A stretch of 51,920 bases of DNA, taken from assembly GCA_037447605.1 (NCBI GenBank), contig CM074809.1, positions 2,143,799-2,195,718 of the forward strand, given 5' to 3'. The notes below the pieces were generated by a model, which ran no database searches, was not told the origin of the DNA, and worked only from the letters and a program-made list of their open reading frames with translations. The stretch's first letter is position 1, and each line of letters opens with the position of its first letter. This DNA comes from Zygnema circumcarinatum. Taxonomy: Eukaryota > Streptophyta > Zygnematophyceae > Zygnematales > Zygnemataceae. Made by a program: the position numbers and the translations under genes. Below are positions 1 to 11,152 of this stretch, piece by piece.

Positions 1-244
1 CTACGGCAGAAAATGTCAGAAAACAAGGCGAGAAACGTTAGAACAGAAAAAACCGCAGCAAAACAGCAGCAAAACAACCAAAAACAAAAAACAAAAAACG
101 AAAAGAAGCACAAACAACAAAAACAGAGCAATGCAGCAGGACACGCGACAGGAAAACGCAAAGACAACGACAAGAGGCTGCCACGTGGCCGCGGCAGAGG
201 CAGCGGCAGCAGGCGCAACGGTCGGAAGTTTGGTTAGAGTTCAT

Positions 245-310
245 GTTCTCATTCTCATTTCCTTCATGTACGTTTGATGGCTTTGCCATCGTGAGTTCAA
301 TATATCATCT
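245..310 (+). repeat. Hairpin-bearing dispersed repeat, copy 1
   Basis: The core at 276–290 reads GATGGCTTTGCCATC, a near-perfect inverted repeat with a 3-base loop, followed by GTGAGTTCAAT. Similar cores with similar flanks occur at 9837–9854, around 10059–10074, at 10176–10190, and on the minus strand at 51043–51060. The shared flank is a GTACGT-like stretch before the hairpin and a CT-rich tail after it. The preceding 1–240 is A-rich with an open frame of low-complexity Lys/Gln/Asn composition, which I do not regard as a gene. Confidence 0.6.
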
Positions 311-327
311 TTCTCTCTTAATTGCGT

Positions 328-498
328 TCCCAAGAAATTCGCCCTGATTTTGCCGAAACCACTTTTTTGTAGTCTGTACTATCCGTACTATCCGTACTAC
401 TGTATTCGTATTACAGTGGGGGGTCCTCATATTTTCCACCCTGTACAGTGCGCTCCCAAGAAATTCGCCCCGATTTTGCCGAAACCACCTTTTTGTAC
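328..498 (+). repeat. Direct duplication with about 125-bp period
   Basis: A ~40-bp sequence beginning AAGAAATTCGCCCTGATTTT and ending in a T-run plus GTA occurs near 330–370 and again near 458–497 with few differences. Between and after the copies lie short runs of CGTACTATT-type pentamers and heptamers. It looks like part of a degenerate tandem repeat or decayed mobile element; there is no coding evidence. Confidence 0.6.
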
Positions 499-875
499 GG
501 TAACTCTGTGTTACACGTACTATTTGTACTATTCGTACTATTCGTACTGACCGTACTATTCGTACTTGCTGTACTAGCCGTTACGGGCTTAAGCAAATCA
601 AACCGAATCTTCCCGCACTTGCCGCCGTAAGAGGCGCTCGCTCCTCTCCCCTTTATCTTGGCTTCGATACGGCATAATACGATACGATATTACACGATAC
701 GTTACGATGCGTAACGATACGATACGGTATTAGACGATACGATATGTACGGACAAACATGAACTCTAACATAACACCGCCCGTCTATTGGTAACACGAAC
801 CTTATATTTGCAAAATCAATATTTTCGCCCCTTTTTGGCCAATACCATGGCGAAAATATGAGGACCCCCCACTGT
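413..875. repeat. Perfect 24-bp inverted repeat pair bounding ~460 bp
   Basis: Positions 413–436 (beginning ACAGTGGGGGGTCCTCATAT) are the exact reverse complement of 852–875 (ending CCCCCCACTGT). The enclosed 415 bp contain the CGTAC-type microsatellite and half of a duplicated block. Terminal inverted repeats of this kind suggest a small non-autonomous DNA element (MITE-like), but I see no clear target-site duplication. Confidence 0.5.
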
Positions 876-1170
876 ATCCGTACTTACTGTACTAGCCGTT
901 AAGGGCTTAAGCAGAACTCACCGAATCTTCCCGCACGTGCCGCCGTAAGAGGCGTTCGCATCTCTCCCTTCATGGCTTCGATACGATACGATACTATACG
1001 ATACTTTACGATAATTTACGAGACGGTACGATATGATGTGGTACGATATGTACGGACCTACATGAACTCTAACATAATACCGCCCGCCTATTGGTAACAC
1101 GAACCTTATATTTGCAAAACCAAGATTTTCGCCCCATATTTGCCAAAACCATGGCGAAAATATACTGTAA
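533..1170 (+). repeat. Tandem duplicated block, about 303–318 bp apart
   Basis: Two copies, roughly 533–865 and 851–1168, share several blocks in the same order. These are GTACTAGCCGTTA plus GGGCTTAAGCA; a CCGAATCTTCCCGCAC segment; a run of CGATAC-type hexamers; AACTCTAACATAA; and TTGGTAACACGAACCTTATA leading to ACCATGGCGAAAATAT. The offset is 318 bp at the left and 303 bp at the right, the difference being in the hexamer run. This is non-coding satellite-like or transposon-derived sequence. Confidence 0.7.
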
Positions 1171-2211
1171 CCCGGACTCCAGTTTTGCCGTACGACTCTC
1201 CTGCGAGCCGATCAACAATTTCTGTAGGGGGAACTCTGGGTCCACGTGCTTTACGATCCGCTAAAATCTCATTGTTTATCAGTGGACCCAAGAAAAATTC
1301 AAATTGCACACGAACGATATTAATTGATCAATGGTCAATTGGTCTTCCATAAAAATTGTATTGAGAAAAAAAAGGAATTCATTTCTCATTTCTCAAAGTG
1401 AATCGTTTTCACAAAAATAAGTTTTCTTTTTCTGAGAAACAGGTTCTGAATTTTCTTTTTTGAGGAGCGAATTTTTTTTTTTTTTCTCAACCTGTTCGGT
1501 TTTACGGTACTGTACGCATAGCGGCCGCACGATTGCGTACGGTCGTTCCATGCAGCTCGTTTACTTGTGTCGTTAGGGTCCAAATGTCGAAACCACGAGA
1601 GGCCTTCTTTGGCGATTTGCGGCTGTCCTTACGGTGCGCGAAACGACGGGATATTTCTGAGCCCGTTCGTTATGTGAACGCCTCCGGAGCAGATAAAGTC
1701 ATCGTCGTTGCATCCGCCAGTCCGTGTGAACGCCTCAAACGGATTGCAGCGCCCTCCCCTATACAGGCGGCCGCCATGGATGGGTGGGGCTACAGCTGTT
1801 CCCAGGAAGCGCCTTCTGTTCCTGTGCTGCAGGATCTGACCTCAGCGGCGGGGAATTCGCTGACTAGGGCTTGGTTTTTCCTGAAAATTGCTTTATTACA
1901 GGAAGAGAGGCTTGTTTCGAGCCGTGTTCCGGAAGTAGGGAGAGTGCTTTCTGAAATAATACATGAGGTAGGAGAGAAGGGGAATGCGTTCATCTTACTC
2001 TGTTTTTTCTATCAATTTAGCTGGTGACAGGAAGGACGCTTGCGTTAGGCCTTTCTCCCTCTTCGAGAGTGCATTTCTCGTTCCGTGATTGCGTGTTGGG
2101 CTTCCAATTCCACCAATTGGCATTGTTTGCTCAGTGAAGTGTGCTGTGCTCTAGGCACGAGGCAATCAGGTGCAAGAGCTGCTACCTTGGGAAGGATAGC
2201 AGGTGTAAGGC
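1171..2211 (+). other. Gene-free stretch with a possible 5' exon of the next gene
   Basis: The plus-strand frame is open from about 1533 to 2027. It includes a Met at 1584 followed by a basic, Ser/Ala-containing stretch (MSKPREAFFGDLRLSLRCAK) that could be an organelle targeting sequence. I could not find a convincing donor connecting it to the exon at 2212. That exon has an in-frame TAA at 2206–2208, so any upstream exon would have to join between 2207 and 2212 (an AG|GC at 2208–2211 would fit, in phase 1). A 5' leader or untranslated exon is the alternative. Confidence 0.25.
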
Positions 2212-3372
2212 ATGGGAAACCCGAAGAATAAGAGCAGCAAATATCGAGAAGATGCTCCGTGGCGGGCCCCTGCAAACAACATTCCACGAATTGGGAGCGT
2301 AGGAATGGTGAAGCTTCCGGAGGGTCCCGAGTATCGCTATGCTTTAAGTATAATGAAGGTGGGTGCCCTCTCTTTCTTCCTGCGGGAGCCTACAAGTGAA
2401 CACTGTGCTTGCTGCAGAAGGCAGCAGGGTTTGCTTCATAATGTAGTTCATTTGCTCTGAATTGGCTGCAGAAAGAGGTCTTAGCACATTCCAATTCTTG
2501 AGCTTTTTGAAGCAGATAAGGTCTCCTTCAACGAGAACTCACAGCAGTTGTGCATTTTCAGCAATTGCGCACTTACAGTCAAACCTTAATAATGGAGACG
2601 ACGGTATTTTTCTAACTTTTCTGCATTATGGAGCCATCTAGGAATCTAACGAGACACATAAAGACAATGGGCTGCAATTCGATTTTGTCGGTGGAATTCG
2701 GGTCGTCTCCCCAGCCTCTGAGGGGACATGAAATACCAACAACCTTCAAGGCTTTGTTTTGTCCGGCTGTTCTTTTATAGTCCTACTTCCTCTGATTTCT
2801 GTATGTGGCAGCATCCGGATCCTATTGGCATGGGCCTGGCTAGGGAAGCTGTGTTTGAACCTGCTGGAGCTGAATGCCTTATCCCAGGGCTGGTACGCCC
2901 AGTACGAGTGCTGGGCTTGCAAGTGAGTCGCTCCCCTGCTTGTGGGCGATGAAAAATGGTTGATTTCCATGTACTCGATCGTGCTTCATTCGTGCAACGG
3001 TCACAATTTGATGTCAGCTTGTTGGCGGGCAGGTTTCGAAGATGTGTGTGAAATTGAATGCGGGCATGATGGGGAGTGGAGACGAGGCGACTCCATGAGC
3101 AGCGTAACACTGTTTTTCGTACGGGTGTCTGTGCAGGTGTGGCCAATATCAGTCGGGAACCCAATGAAGGGACTCGAGCCTATTGCCCGAGAGTTGAAAA
3201 CCTTTGGAATGGTGAGCTGCTCATGCTGCAGCTGCTGTCTCCTGAGCTCTTCTTGTACATGGAATGTGGCAAGGCATCCCGCGCATGATGTGACATCATT
3301 GAACGATGTGAGTTTTTCCAGGTGGTGGACAAGGCCTTCGACTTGATGCAGGCGTCCTTTGGACAGCGGTAG
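2212..3372 (+). CDS. Small conserved protein of unknown function, four exons
   Basis: Exons are 2212–2358, 2812–2922, 3137–3211 and 3322–3372 (TAG), joined by three phase-0 introns with GT donors (GTGGGT, GTGAGT, GTGAGC) and CAG acceptors (GCAG, GCAG, CCAG). The result is 127 residues. Conserved-looking blocks are APWRAPANNIPRIGSVGMVK (residues 15–34), PEYRYALSIMK at the end of exon 1, HPDPIGMGLAREAV opening exon 2, and VDKAFDLMQASFGQR at the C-terminus. The exact phase fit at every junction and the compositionally normal protein make the model strong. I have a sense of plant homologues with the same HPDPIG block but cannot name the family. The Met at 2212 is the first in frame after a stop; an upstream transit-peptide exon is possible. 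No membrane segment is visible. Confidence 0.72.
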
Positions 3373-4841
3373 CTCTCAAGTTAGCGAGTCCTTTTAGCAG
3401 CCCTAGCGGATTGCTCTAGCAGACAGATGCAGGTAGACAGCACTTAGATAGCCGGGAGGCGGAACTTGAGCTCTCCGCAGCACCCCGTCATCTCTGTCCC
3501 CTATGTTTTGGGGGTCAAGGGACAGTCACCAAAGTCACGAATGCCGGGGAACAGTGCATGTAAATCCACATGCCGCCATTTAAATGTCGATAGCGAGCGG
3601 CTTATTTTCCTTTGCAGCATAGAGCTGATAGGCATCTGATGTGTATTATTATGGCGGGGCACTCTGCTGACGTATCAGCCAGAAAAGTCCCGATAGCCCT
3701 TGTGCTTGTGGCTCTTTATAAAGCAAAAAAATTGAAGTAAATTTGTATTCCGTAATGTCACTCCAAAGACAATACATTCTGGCAAAACTAGTCAAGAGTT
3801 GACCTGACCTTGACAAAAAAAAAAAGCATTTTGGCTCTATCCGCATGCCCCGCATGACATTGCTGACCGGGCATAAACTTGAGTCACTGAAACTTTTTGT
3901 GCTTTCAACGTACGAAAGTTCCGCATCACACCCTGGCTGCGTTTGCAGCCCTAACAAAGTCTGGACTTGTTCCAGGTCAAATGCCACACTAAAGGAAAAA
4001 GAAAGAATGGATGGATCGCTCCACTACAGTAGCCGGCAGCGTGCCCAACAGGTAAATGTTAAGCTGAGCTGATAAGTTTCTGACCTGTGGCAGCCCCTGG
4101 ACGCGTTCGGACCCTGTCCCCCAGGACGGAGAGTAGCTTGCCCAGGCGGACGAGGATGCTCAGGAGGCACACAAGGACACACGCAGCAAGGAAGAGGAGG
4201 TCATCAAGCAGTGACAGGCGGAGCCCTGCAGCACGGGAGGCAGACAACAGACCTCTCAACCCTGCGCTTCCAGTTCCTTCTACCCGCCCCTGCACCACGC
4301 CGTGTTTTGACCCCCAGTTAGAGGCCACATCGCTAAAACCACCACATCAGTGCAGGTTGTCGAAAAACCCTTCCCACCAGATGGGTCGCCGACAAACCTG
4401 CTAAATGAGCAAGGACAAAGAGATAACCCTAGAAATGAAAGCAATCCTGAAGCTGACATAACGTATCGCTAAATAATACAAGTCGAGCAGTTCCGTAGAA
4501 AGCTCTAATGCCCACTTACTCAAGGTGTTAGACAATAGTTCATTGATTGGATAGAGGGGCGCACGACTTCTACTCCCTAACCGTTTCTAGAAGACATCAT
4601 TCCTTTCCTCCCAGTATCTACTAAACTGGACACCAGTATTTCTAGAGGGGTTTGCATGCCCAATGGCCCTATACTATAGACCAAAAATCAGCTCCGCTAC
4701 GTGTGTTGGGTTCAGCAACAGACCTAACAAGATTGAGGTTTGGCTCATTTATGTCAACTATACCACTGGATGGGCTGCTTCTGCTCATACGACCAGGAAC
4801 ATGGTCACAAAATTGTAAAAAATTGCCTATGCCGTCTACGC
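3373..4841. other. Convergent intergenic region, nothing recognised
   Basis: This lies between the 3' end of the small plus-strand gene and the 3' end of the minus-strand hydrolase. Short open frames on both strands have no spliceable continuation or recognisable protein. It must contain both genes' 3' UTRs, but no clear AATAAA pair can be assigned. Confidence 0.5.
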
Positions 4842-7800
4842 CTAGTTTAGTCTAATAACATCTGGCGGTACCATCTCTACTATTTTCCAGCCACTTGAAG
4901 GCACTGGCGAGCCAAGCAATGGATCTCCCTCTTCCAAGTCTGGGCTACTAGGCCGCACTCTCGCTCCAAAGCACGGCACACAGGCAGATCGCACCGATAG
5001 AAGGCACAATCTAAAAAACGAGCGTGACGGCCAGTACCAGGACCTAACTGCAGTGCGGAAAAGGTCTACGACAGGAATTGATGAGCAGCGCTCAACTCCC
5101 TTGGTGGCTAAAGGGCACGTGTAGTAGCAGCAGCAGAGGGTCTCGGAGGTTTCGGCCTCACCCACCCCATCGCGAGTCAATCTGTCTGAAAGGCTACTCC
5201 CTTTTATCCATTCAGCCGGTTCGACTCCTTTCTCGGCTGCATCAATGAGTTCCCATAGGGCACTATTCACCTGCACCACCCTCATCATGGCAACCTAATC
5301 AATGAGCGATTCGCTTCAGTTCAAAAGACAGAAAACAGGGAATTGATTGTGAAGATCAATGCGAATATTTGTCGAGGGAGTCACACAGGCCAAACTCCAG
5401 CAAGTTTCCCCCACAGGTGCGAACGACCTGACTGTTGTTCACTTGACTGATAAATTTCTTACTTCCTTTGGCTTCTCTAGTGTTAACATGTGGCCTCCAG
5501 GCAGGTGGATCATCCTGCTTATCCGGTGCAGCCTGAGAGCCACCAGCTCTCCTGCTTTGACGTGTGCAATAACGTCTTCCCTGCATATAGTAAGTCAACA
5601 TTAAGCGTAGTCATTCAACCAATACTTTTCCATCCTCCATAAAATTAAAAAAATATAGTTTCACCATCCACCTGCGTCTCCTAGACCCTATGGAGTGCAG
5701 GCTCATTCCTTCTGACTTTGATAGAGCCATATCTCACCTGCCATGGATAACAGACACGAGGAAATTTCCGGATTCCAACACTTGGATATCACCCTTGGTT
5801 ATGGCATGTGTCCAGCATGCATTAAAGTGGCCATCAACACCATGCGACGTCTGTAAGCCGGCCTTGCTCAAGTTACGAACATACTCCTGTGCATTTCAAA
5901 ATCACAAAAAGCATCAGTCTAGGTAAATTATGGCCCTATCACATCTGCATTTCACTGTCACTCTCTAAGATCCGAAATTCGTATCGAAAGAGCATCATGG
6001 CTGTATTTCCCATCAGACTGTTTCCTCAGCTCTTGTCATCCTAACGTACCTCAAATAGATGCTCTCTCCGTGTTCTCCCGTCCACAATCTCATTCAAATG
6101 GTCCTGCAGCAAAGTAAATGTTGTCAGTTAACTTGGATCCACATCCATCAGCCTTAGCTTTCCGAGTCTGTTACCGATGCTTCATTCCACTCTCGACGAG
6201 CTCTCTCAACATGCTGTTATCCGAACACAGCTTCAGTACCTCCTCCTAAAAGTCATGAAGTGTTCTCTGCCTGCCAGGCCAAAGGCCACAACGACGACTT
6301 ACTTCAATCTGAATGAGCAAGCAAGCAGACTGATGAACATGTTCTGTTTCAAATGGGATTACATACATTACTATAATGTGTATCTAGGTCAACCCGTGCG
6401 CGTTGCTCAACCGTCTTCGCTCTCAACAGCCTGTACATCAACTCAAGTCCCTTCCTAGTGATCTGCAATCAGCCCATCCTCGAAAGGCCATGAGAGAATG
6501 CAAGAGTACGTTTGCGACCGGAGGCTTTGAGAAACAGCAGACAATGGACCCATCATAAGTTTGAACACGACATACTTACAAGGACCAGACACTGGATAGC
6601 GTGAAAAAAAATCGTGCAGTGGCCTGCCCAGATTCTCAGCACATGCGATCATAGTCTGCATAGCTATGAACATTCGCTGCGATGATCTTGCGAAGAGCTA
6701 ATATATGCAAATAGAAAAATACACCGGAACTGGGTGTCAGGGTTTGAGGAGAACTTTTCGATTTCAAACAATACTGACAACCAACTGATTGAGTGACTAA
6801 CATCCTCTGTATTGGAAGAATGAATTCACTCCTCACCCTTGGCACTGAGTGATATCCACCTCCAGTGACACTCACAAGCGCCAAGGAGCATACGCGCTCA
6901 GGTGCCATAGCTGCCAACTTACAGGCAATCATGCCACCTGCGCACACAACAACAGTCCTCATTTTACAAATGACAATATGATGAATAGGACTTAGGAGGA
7001 AGGTTAACTCCCTCCCTCGGAACATGACTGGACGCTACACAGGAGCGGCTCAGATGAGAATAGCATAGGAAATTGTTGTTCAGCACAAAAACCAACCGTT
7101 GAGTGTTGCCTATGATGAATCAACGATCAGAACAGTTCAGGGATGGACAAACTCACCCATGGAATGGCCAATGATGTGGGCCTTTTCCCAGCCGAGGTGA
7201 CTCATCAAAGACAGTGCATCGTTTGCCATGATCCTGGTTCTGCATAATCCACATGTAATGATGCATGGTATTCAGGATTTGACAAGTTGCGGTAGCTCAT
7301 CACTTTGCAAAGAAACTGAAATCGAGATCTAATTTCTTCCTGGACTCACTCAGTTATATACGCCCACGTATCCTTAAAGATGGTTAAAGGACGGACTTTG
7401 AAGATTTCCCTTGTTCTTCTTTCACCCACTTACGTGTAATGACCCTTATGCTTTGGCGTGCTGCTCTTCCCCACTCCACGATTATCGTATGCCACACACA
7501 TGATTCGTTTGTATTTCAAATTCAACTCGTCCTTCCCGTCAGTATAAACACTGGATGGCATTTCTTCGCGTGGCAACTGGTTGCCTTCTTCATCTTCGTT
7601 AGGACGATCTGTACCCACAAGTTCTAGCAATTGGGCATTCCACGCAGCATGATCTGCTGCAAATCCTGCAAAAGAAACAAAACAAAAGCACGCTTCTCTC
7701 GCCAGTTACAGTCAAGCCTTTCCTCAGAGGGCCAGAAAACGTGGTTCAATTCCAAATAACTACCACTGCAAGAAAATACGATAAACGAAGAATGACTTCT

Positions 7801-8324
7801 ATTAAAAAACGTGAAGAACGAACCTTATTCCAACATAGAAAAGGATCTGAAAACGAACTATATTTCTTTCAACCATCGAACAGATCGGCAATCCCTGCGC
7901 AACTAAGTGGCAGCTTCCGCAAATGTCACGGCGACACTTCAGCTGTTTAACATGGATAGCACTTCTTGACCAGCTCGACCAATCCAGCTTGACTCCTTGC
8001 TTATGCGAAGCTTGCTTTATCTGAAGAGACCAGAGCAGAGCCTCCAAATCATCCCAACATGATTCTAAAAACAACAATCACAACTGTCACCACAATGGAA
8101 CAGTGTGTTGTGGGAGCAGTTCAGGCAGCCACCACTGTTTCTTTCTGCGGAGGCCTGTTAGTAGTCCCGGACAGGAGCGCACCCATGATAAGCACCGCCT
8201 TAATGTCACCCTCGCCGTAAGTGTGATAGTAAATCCGAACAGGATCCTCGTCCTCGGCTGCATTGGTGTTTGCAGATCCATTGCCATTGGCCTCCAAAGG
8301 TTGACAGACCGTCAGATATGGCAT
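4842..8324 (-). CDS. Alpha/beta hydrolase (GHSMG serine-hydrolase type), nine exons
   Basis: Exons on the minus strand: 8324–8183, 7665–7434, 7239–7157, 6937–6837, 6462–6367, 6103–6050, 5886–5738, 5580–5463 and 5294–4842. Phases match at every junction, giving 475 residues. Key features are DNRGVGKSS, the nucleophile elbow GHSMGG split across exons 3/4 (Ser151), a VDLDTHYS block, HGREDVIAH (acid Asp288) and PGGH (His316). This is a complete Ser-Asp-His triad of the plant alpha/beta hydrolase family related to bacterial esterases. The ~130 residues after the hydrolase core (from about 350) are a tail with a Cys-rich stretch (LCCCYYTCP) and hydrophobic/aromatic patches, possibly a membrane anchor. 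The substrate is unknown. The start Met is the first in its frame and is followed directly by a family-like MPYLTVC start. The last exon could instead be spliced, so the tail end is less certain than the core. Confidence 0.88.
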
Positions 8325-8714
8325 CCTCCTGCTTAGGGTTCACCGGCTTTGGTTCATGAAGACAGCAAGCTTTTTTGGATCGTCGAAACTTCAGCACGCT
8401 TCAAGAGGACTTCTTAAAGATTTTCTTGATCCCAATCTGCAGCCATCAAGCAGAAATGCAGCTCTAAATTTCCATAGTCCAGTCATAGATTCCACCTATA
8501 CTACAAAAACACCTTCAAACTTGGCACACAGCCTTCCCTGAAGACGAACTACCTTCTATACTGCGCAACTAGCAACCTGCAACACCTTACACCCTCCACA
8601 TCGCCTGCAAAGAAAATAATCCCCCTCAGCCAGAGGCGCAGAAACCAACCCCAGCAAGCCTTATTGACACCTTGTGCTCCTTGCGCCTCCCAGATTCCGG
8701 GACGCAGACGCCCA

Positions 8715-8763
8715 CAGGAGCCGGAGCCGGAGCAGGAGCAGGAGCAGGAGCAGTAGAAGGAGA

Positions 8764-8813
<50 letters not shown>

Positions 8814-8814
8814 C

Positions 8815-8854
<40 letters not shown>

Positions 8855-8915
8855 CGAGCAGTAGCAGGAGTAGGAGCAGTAGCAGAAGCAGGAACAGGAG
8901 CTGGAGCTGGAGCAG
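8715..8915. repeat. (GGAGCA)n / (GGAGCC)n repeat
   Basis: About 200 bp of imperfect hexamer GGAGCA with GGAGCC, AGTAGC and AGGAGT variants. It keeps all three plus-strand frames and one minus frame open (Ala-Gly, Arg-Ser and poly-Leu translations), which explains several long but spurious open frames here. Confidence 0.9.
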
Positions 8916-9828
8916 GCTCACGGCTGCCGTCTGCCGGGGGGGAGGGAGGAGAGGGCCCGAAGTCGCCCTTCAGTCAGCATCTGCAAAGTCCACCCAGCGA
9001 CAAACGGTCGGCATCAACGGATTCAGGCAACAAACGGGCAGATCGCCGTCCGTCGCGGTAGGCCGCGGTTGACCGCGGTTACAGCCTTGGATAGGACGTG
9101 CTAAGCTTGAGCGAACATCCGTCGACGGCGGTCGCCAGTTTCCGTCTGATTCAACCGTGCCGTACACGGGGGCTCCACGTCGGCCTCGTCCGATCTGAGG
9201 TTCCAACGTCGGCGCGTTTGGGCGCGTGATCGCGATCGTACGGTGTGGGCCTCGTCGGCGGGAGCGGATCATGCCACGTGGCATGCACCGACATCGTACA
9301 TGTCGAAGGTTCTCAGCAGGATTCTCAGCAGCTGCCACGTAGCATGGATTGGAGCCTCCTAGGGTTCGACTTGCGGCTGCCCCAAGGGGTGCGCATGAGG
9401 CGCACACGACATTGTACAACTTTTGGAGGCCGTGGGGGGAGCGACCGCTAGCAAACCAGTTTAGATGGTTGGGTCTGCCAACCAATGGTTGGTTCAACCA
9501 TTGGCAGTGGTTGACATGTCCGGCGGGTTTCTGCCGTGGGAGAAACTCAAGTCTCCTACCGCCACGTGGCGAATGTAGGCCCGCCTTGGAGCTATCGCCG
9601 GAGTCGTTGCGGCACCGCCCGCCGTCAATTGCACGCATGGGGTATCGTAGCCATCCGCTTGACTCGGGGCTTATTCAACGACCGACCAATCTGCGCCGTC
9701 GCCTGCGCGTGTAACGATCAATGGCCGTCCGATCGGGAGCCGTTCACATGCCGAACGCCGCAACAGCAGCAGCTGGATGCGCCTACGCGCTTGCCGAGTT
9801 CGACCAATAGGACGATGTTCACGTAAGT
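8916..9828. other. GC-rich gene-free segment with G-box palindromes
   Basis: Open frames exist on both strands but none shows a recognisable protein. The sequence contains a perfect 16-bp palindrome CATGCCACGTGGCATG (about 9270–9285) and a 12-bp palindrome CGCCACGTGGCG (about 9559–9570), each with the CACGTG core bound by bHLH/bZIP factors in plants. It runs into a copy of the hairpin repeat at 9829, so it may be part of a mobile element. Confidence 0.4.
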
Positions 9829-9890
9829 GTACGTCTGATGGCATCATCGCCATCGTGAGATCAATGCCACATCTCTACTTCCACGTATCA
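9829..9890 (+). repeat. Hairpin-bearing dispersed repeat, copy 2
   Basis: Core GATGGCATCATCGCCATC (9837–9854), followed by GTGAGATCAATGCCACATCT. It is preceded by a GTACGT-like flank as in copy 1. The tail matches copy 3 closely. Confidence 0.65.
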
Positions 9891-10017
9891 AACTTGGACC
9901 AAAGCTTTGCACTGTGAAGAAAAGAGAGAGACATTACAAAAAATTCCGACAGCTTTGTCATTCATGGGACGGTCCTGCACTTTGTCTATATCTCTTGGTT
10001 GGCTATTTTTTCGGCCG

Positions 10018-10110
10018 GTTTCTCGTGGTTCCCCCCATGGACTTCGTCCATATACATTGGATCGCATCGCTATCGTGAGACCAATGCCACATCTATCTCT
10101 CTTTTTCTAT
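10018..10110 (+). repeat. Hairpin-bearing dispersed repeat, copy 3 (degenerate core)
   Basis: It carries a CTCGTGGTTCCCC flank, a decayed core reading GATCGCATCGCTATC, then CGTGAGACCAATGCCACATC and a CT-rich tail. Matches to copies 4 and 5 extend to the left of the core, showing that the repeat unit is at least ~85 bp. Confidence 0.6.
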
Positions 10111-10129
10111 TGTTCTGAGGTCCTTTGTG

Positions 10130-10215
10130 CGCGGTTCCTCGTAATTCCCCCTGTTGAATTTTTCCATGTACGTGTGATGGCATCGCCATCGTGAGATAAG
10201 TGTCATTTCTTCTCT
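10130..10215 (+). repeat. Hairpin-bearing dispersed repeat, copy 4
   Basis: Flank CCTCGTAATTCCCCC, then core GATGGCATCGCCATC (10176–10190, perfect 6-bp arms around ATC), then CGTGAGATAAGTG and a T/C-rich tail. It lies about 110 bp after copy 3 in the same orientation, so copies 3 and 4 form a partial tandem. Confidence 0.65.
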
Positions 10216-11152
10216 TTTATGTCTTGCATTGGGAGCTATATCAGTACGCCAATCCATTTGCCGTTTCGAGCAAAGAGTTTAGTGGCACGCAAGTTCCAAC
10301 AGTCCAAGGTTGATGTGCAGTCGGCATCCATACCTCGACGTGACTAGGACCACCACAATGCCCCCTTTTCTTTTTGCCGCTGTGGTAGACAAAGCCGATG
10401 GAGCTGTAGACCCTCGCATGTGCATTGGTTTGACAAGGCTTTCTGTAACGGGACGACGGCCCTAGAGCAAAAACCATTAAGAGTGCAAAACACAACTAGC
10501 AGAATACAGCTTGTAACGTCTAAGTATCGCCATTAGCCAAAGTCGCCCATAGTTTTTACTCACAGAGCAGGAGAGGTATATCTAGTGTCCTCCTTGACCC
10601 TCCCCTCTCAGAATGGGAGCCGTGCAGCTGTATGGCAGACTTGAGAGCAGACGAAGAGGCTGCTTCAGAATATTGAATGTGAATAGGATGAATGGCTAGA
10701 GCTGGAATGCCCGCATGGAGCTGCCGTCAATGAGGCCATGTTCCGTAGAACCTCGTCTACAGCTGCTGCATGTTATTTTTCATTTAAATATCGACAGCAA
10801 GTTAAGCTCCTACTTGCCTTAAGCCCCAAGAGCTCGCTGTTCTACAAGGACCGAGCACCTGTGCCGAAGTTTTACACCATCATCTGACCCCTGCAAACAG
10901 TTGCAAGGAAGCCGACATTAGCAAGGTTCTGAGTAGTGGAAGGTTGCAGATGCGATCCCTTTTAAGAAAGGCCTCGCTGAAAGAAATAGATCGTGAACAG
11001 AAAAGACAAAAGACATCTGCAAAAGAAAAAAGGAAAAGACATCTGTACATCTGAAACTGAAGGGTTGCAAAAGGTATCTTGCTAAGCTTTTGTCACAGGA
11101 TTACAAACACATAGCAAAGTGCCTTTCCGCAGTTGAAGGGAGCGTGAGAGAC
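10216..11152. other. Gene-free stretch, nothing recognised
   Basis: No exon with a recognisable product or consistent splice pair was found on either strand. The 3' UTR of the minus-strand ferredoxin-like gene must lie here. A further 3' exon of that gene would also fall here if the GTGAGT at its last codon is used as a donor. Confidence 0.4.

Noticed and set aside
6170-6262. Alternative exon of the first hydrolase (GAGGAGGTACTGAAGCTG…)
   Set aside because: It has an acceptable acceptor and donor, but the exon at 6103–6050 (DHLNEIVDGRTRREHLFE) fits the family alignment and phase, so this one is treated as intronic.
8661-9072. Poly-Leu, Ala-Gly and Arg-Ser frames
   Set aside because: Produced by the (GGAGCA)n repeat; all registers are open and no flanking domain is visible.
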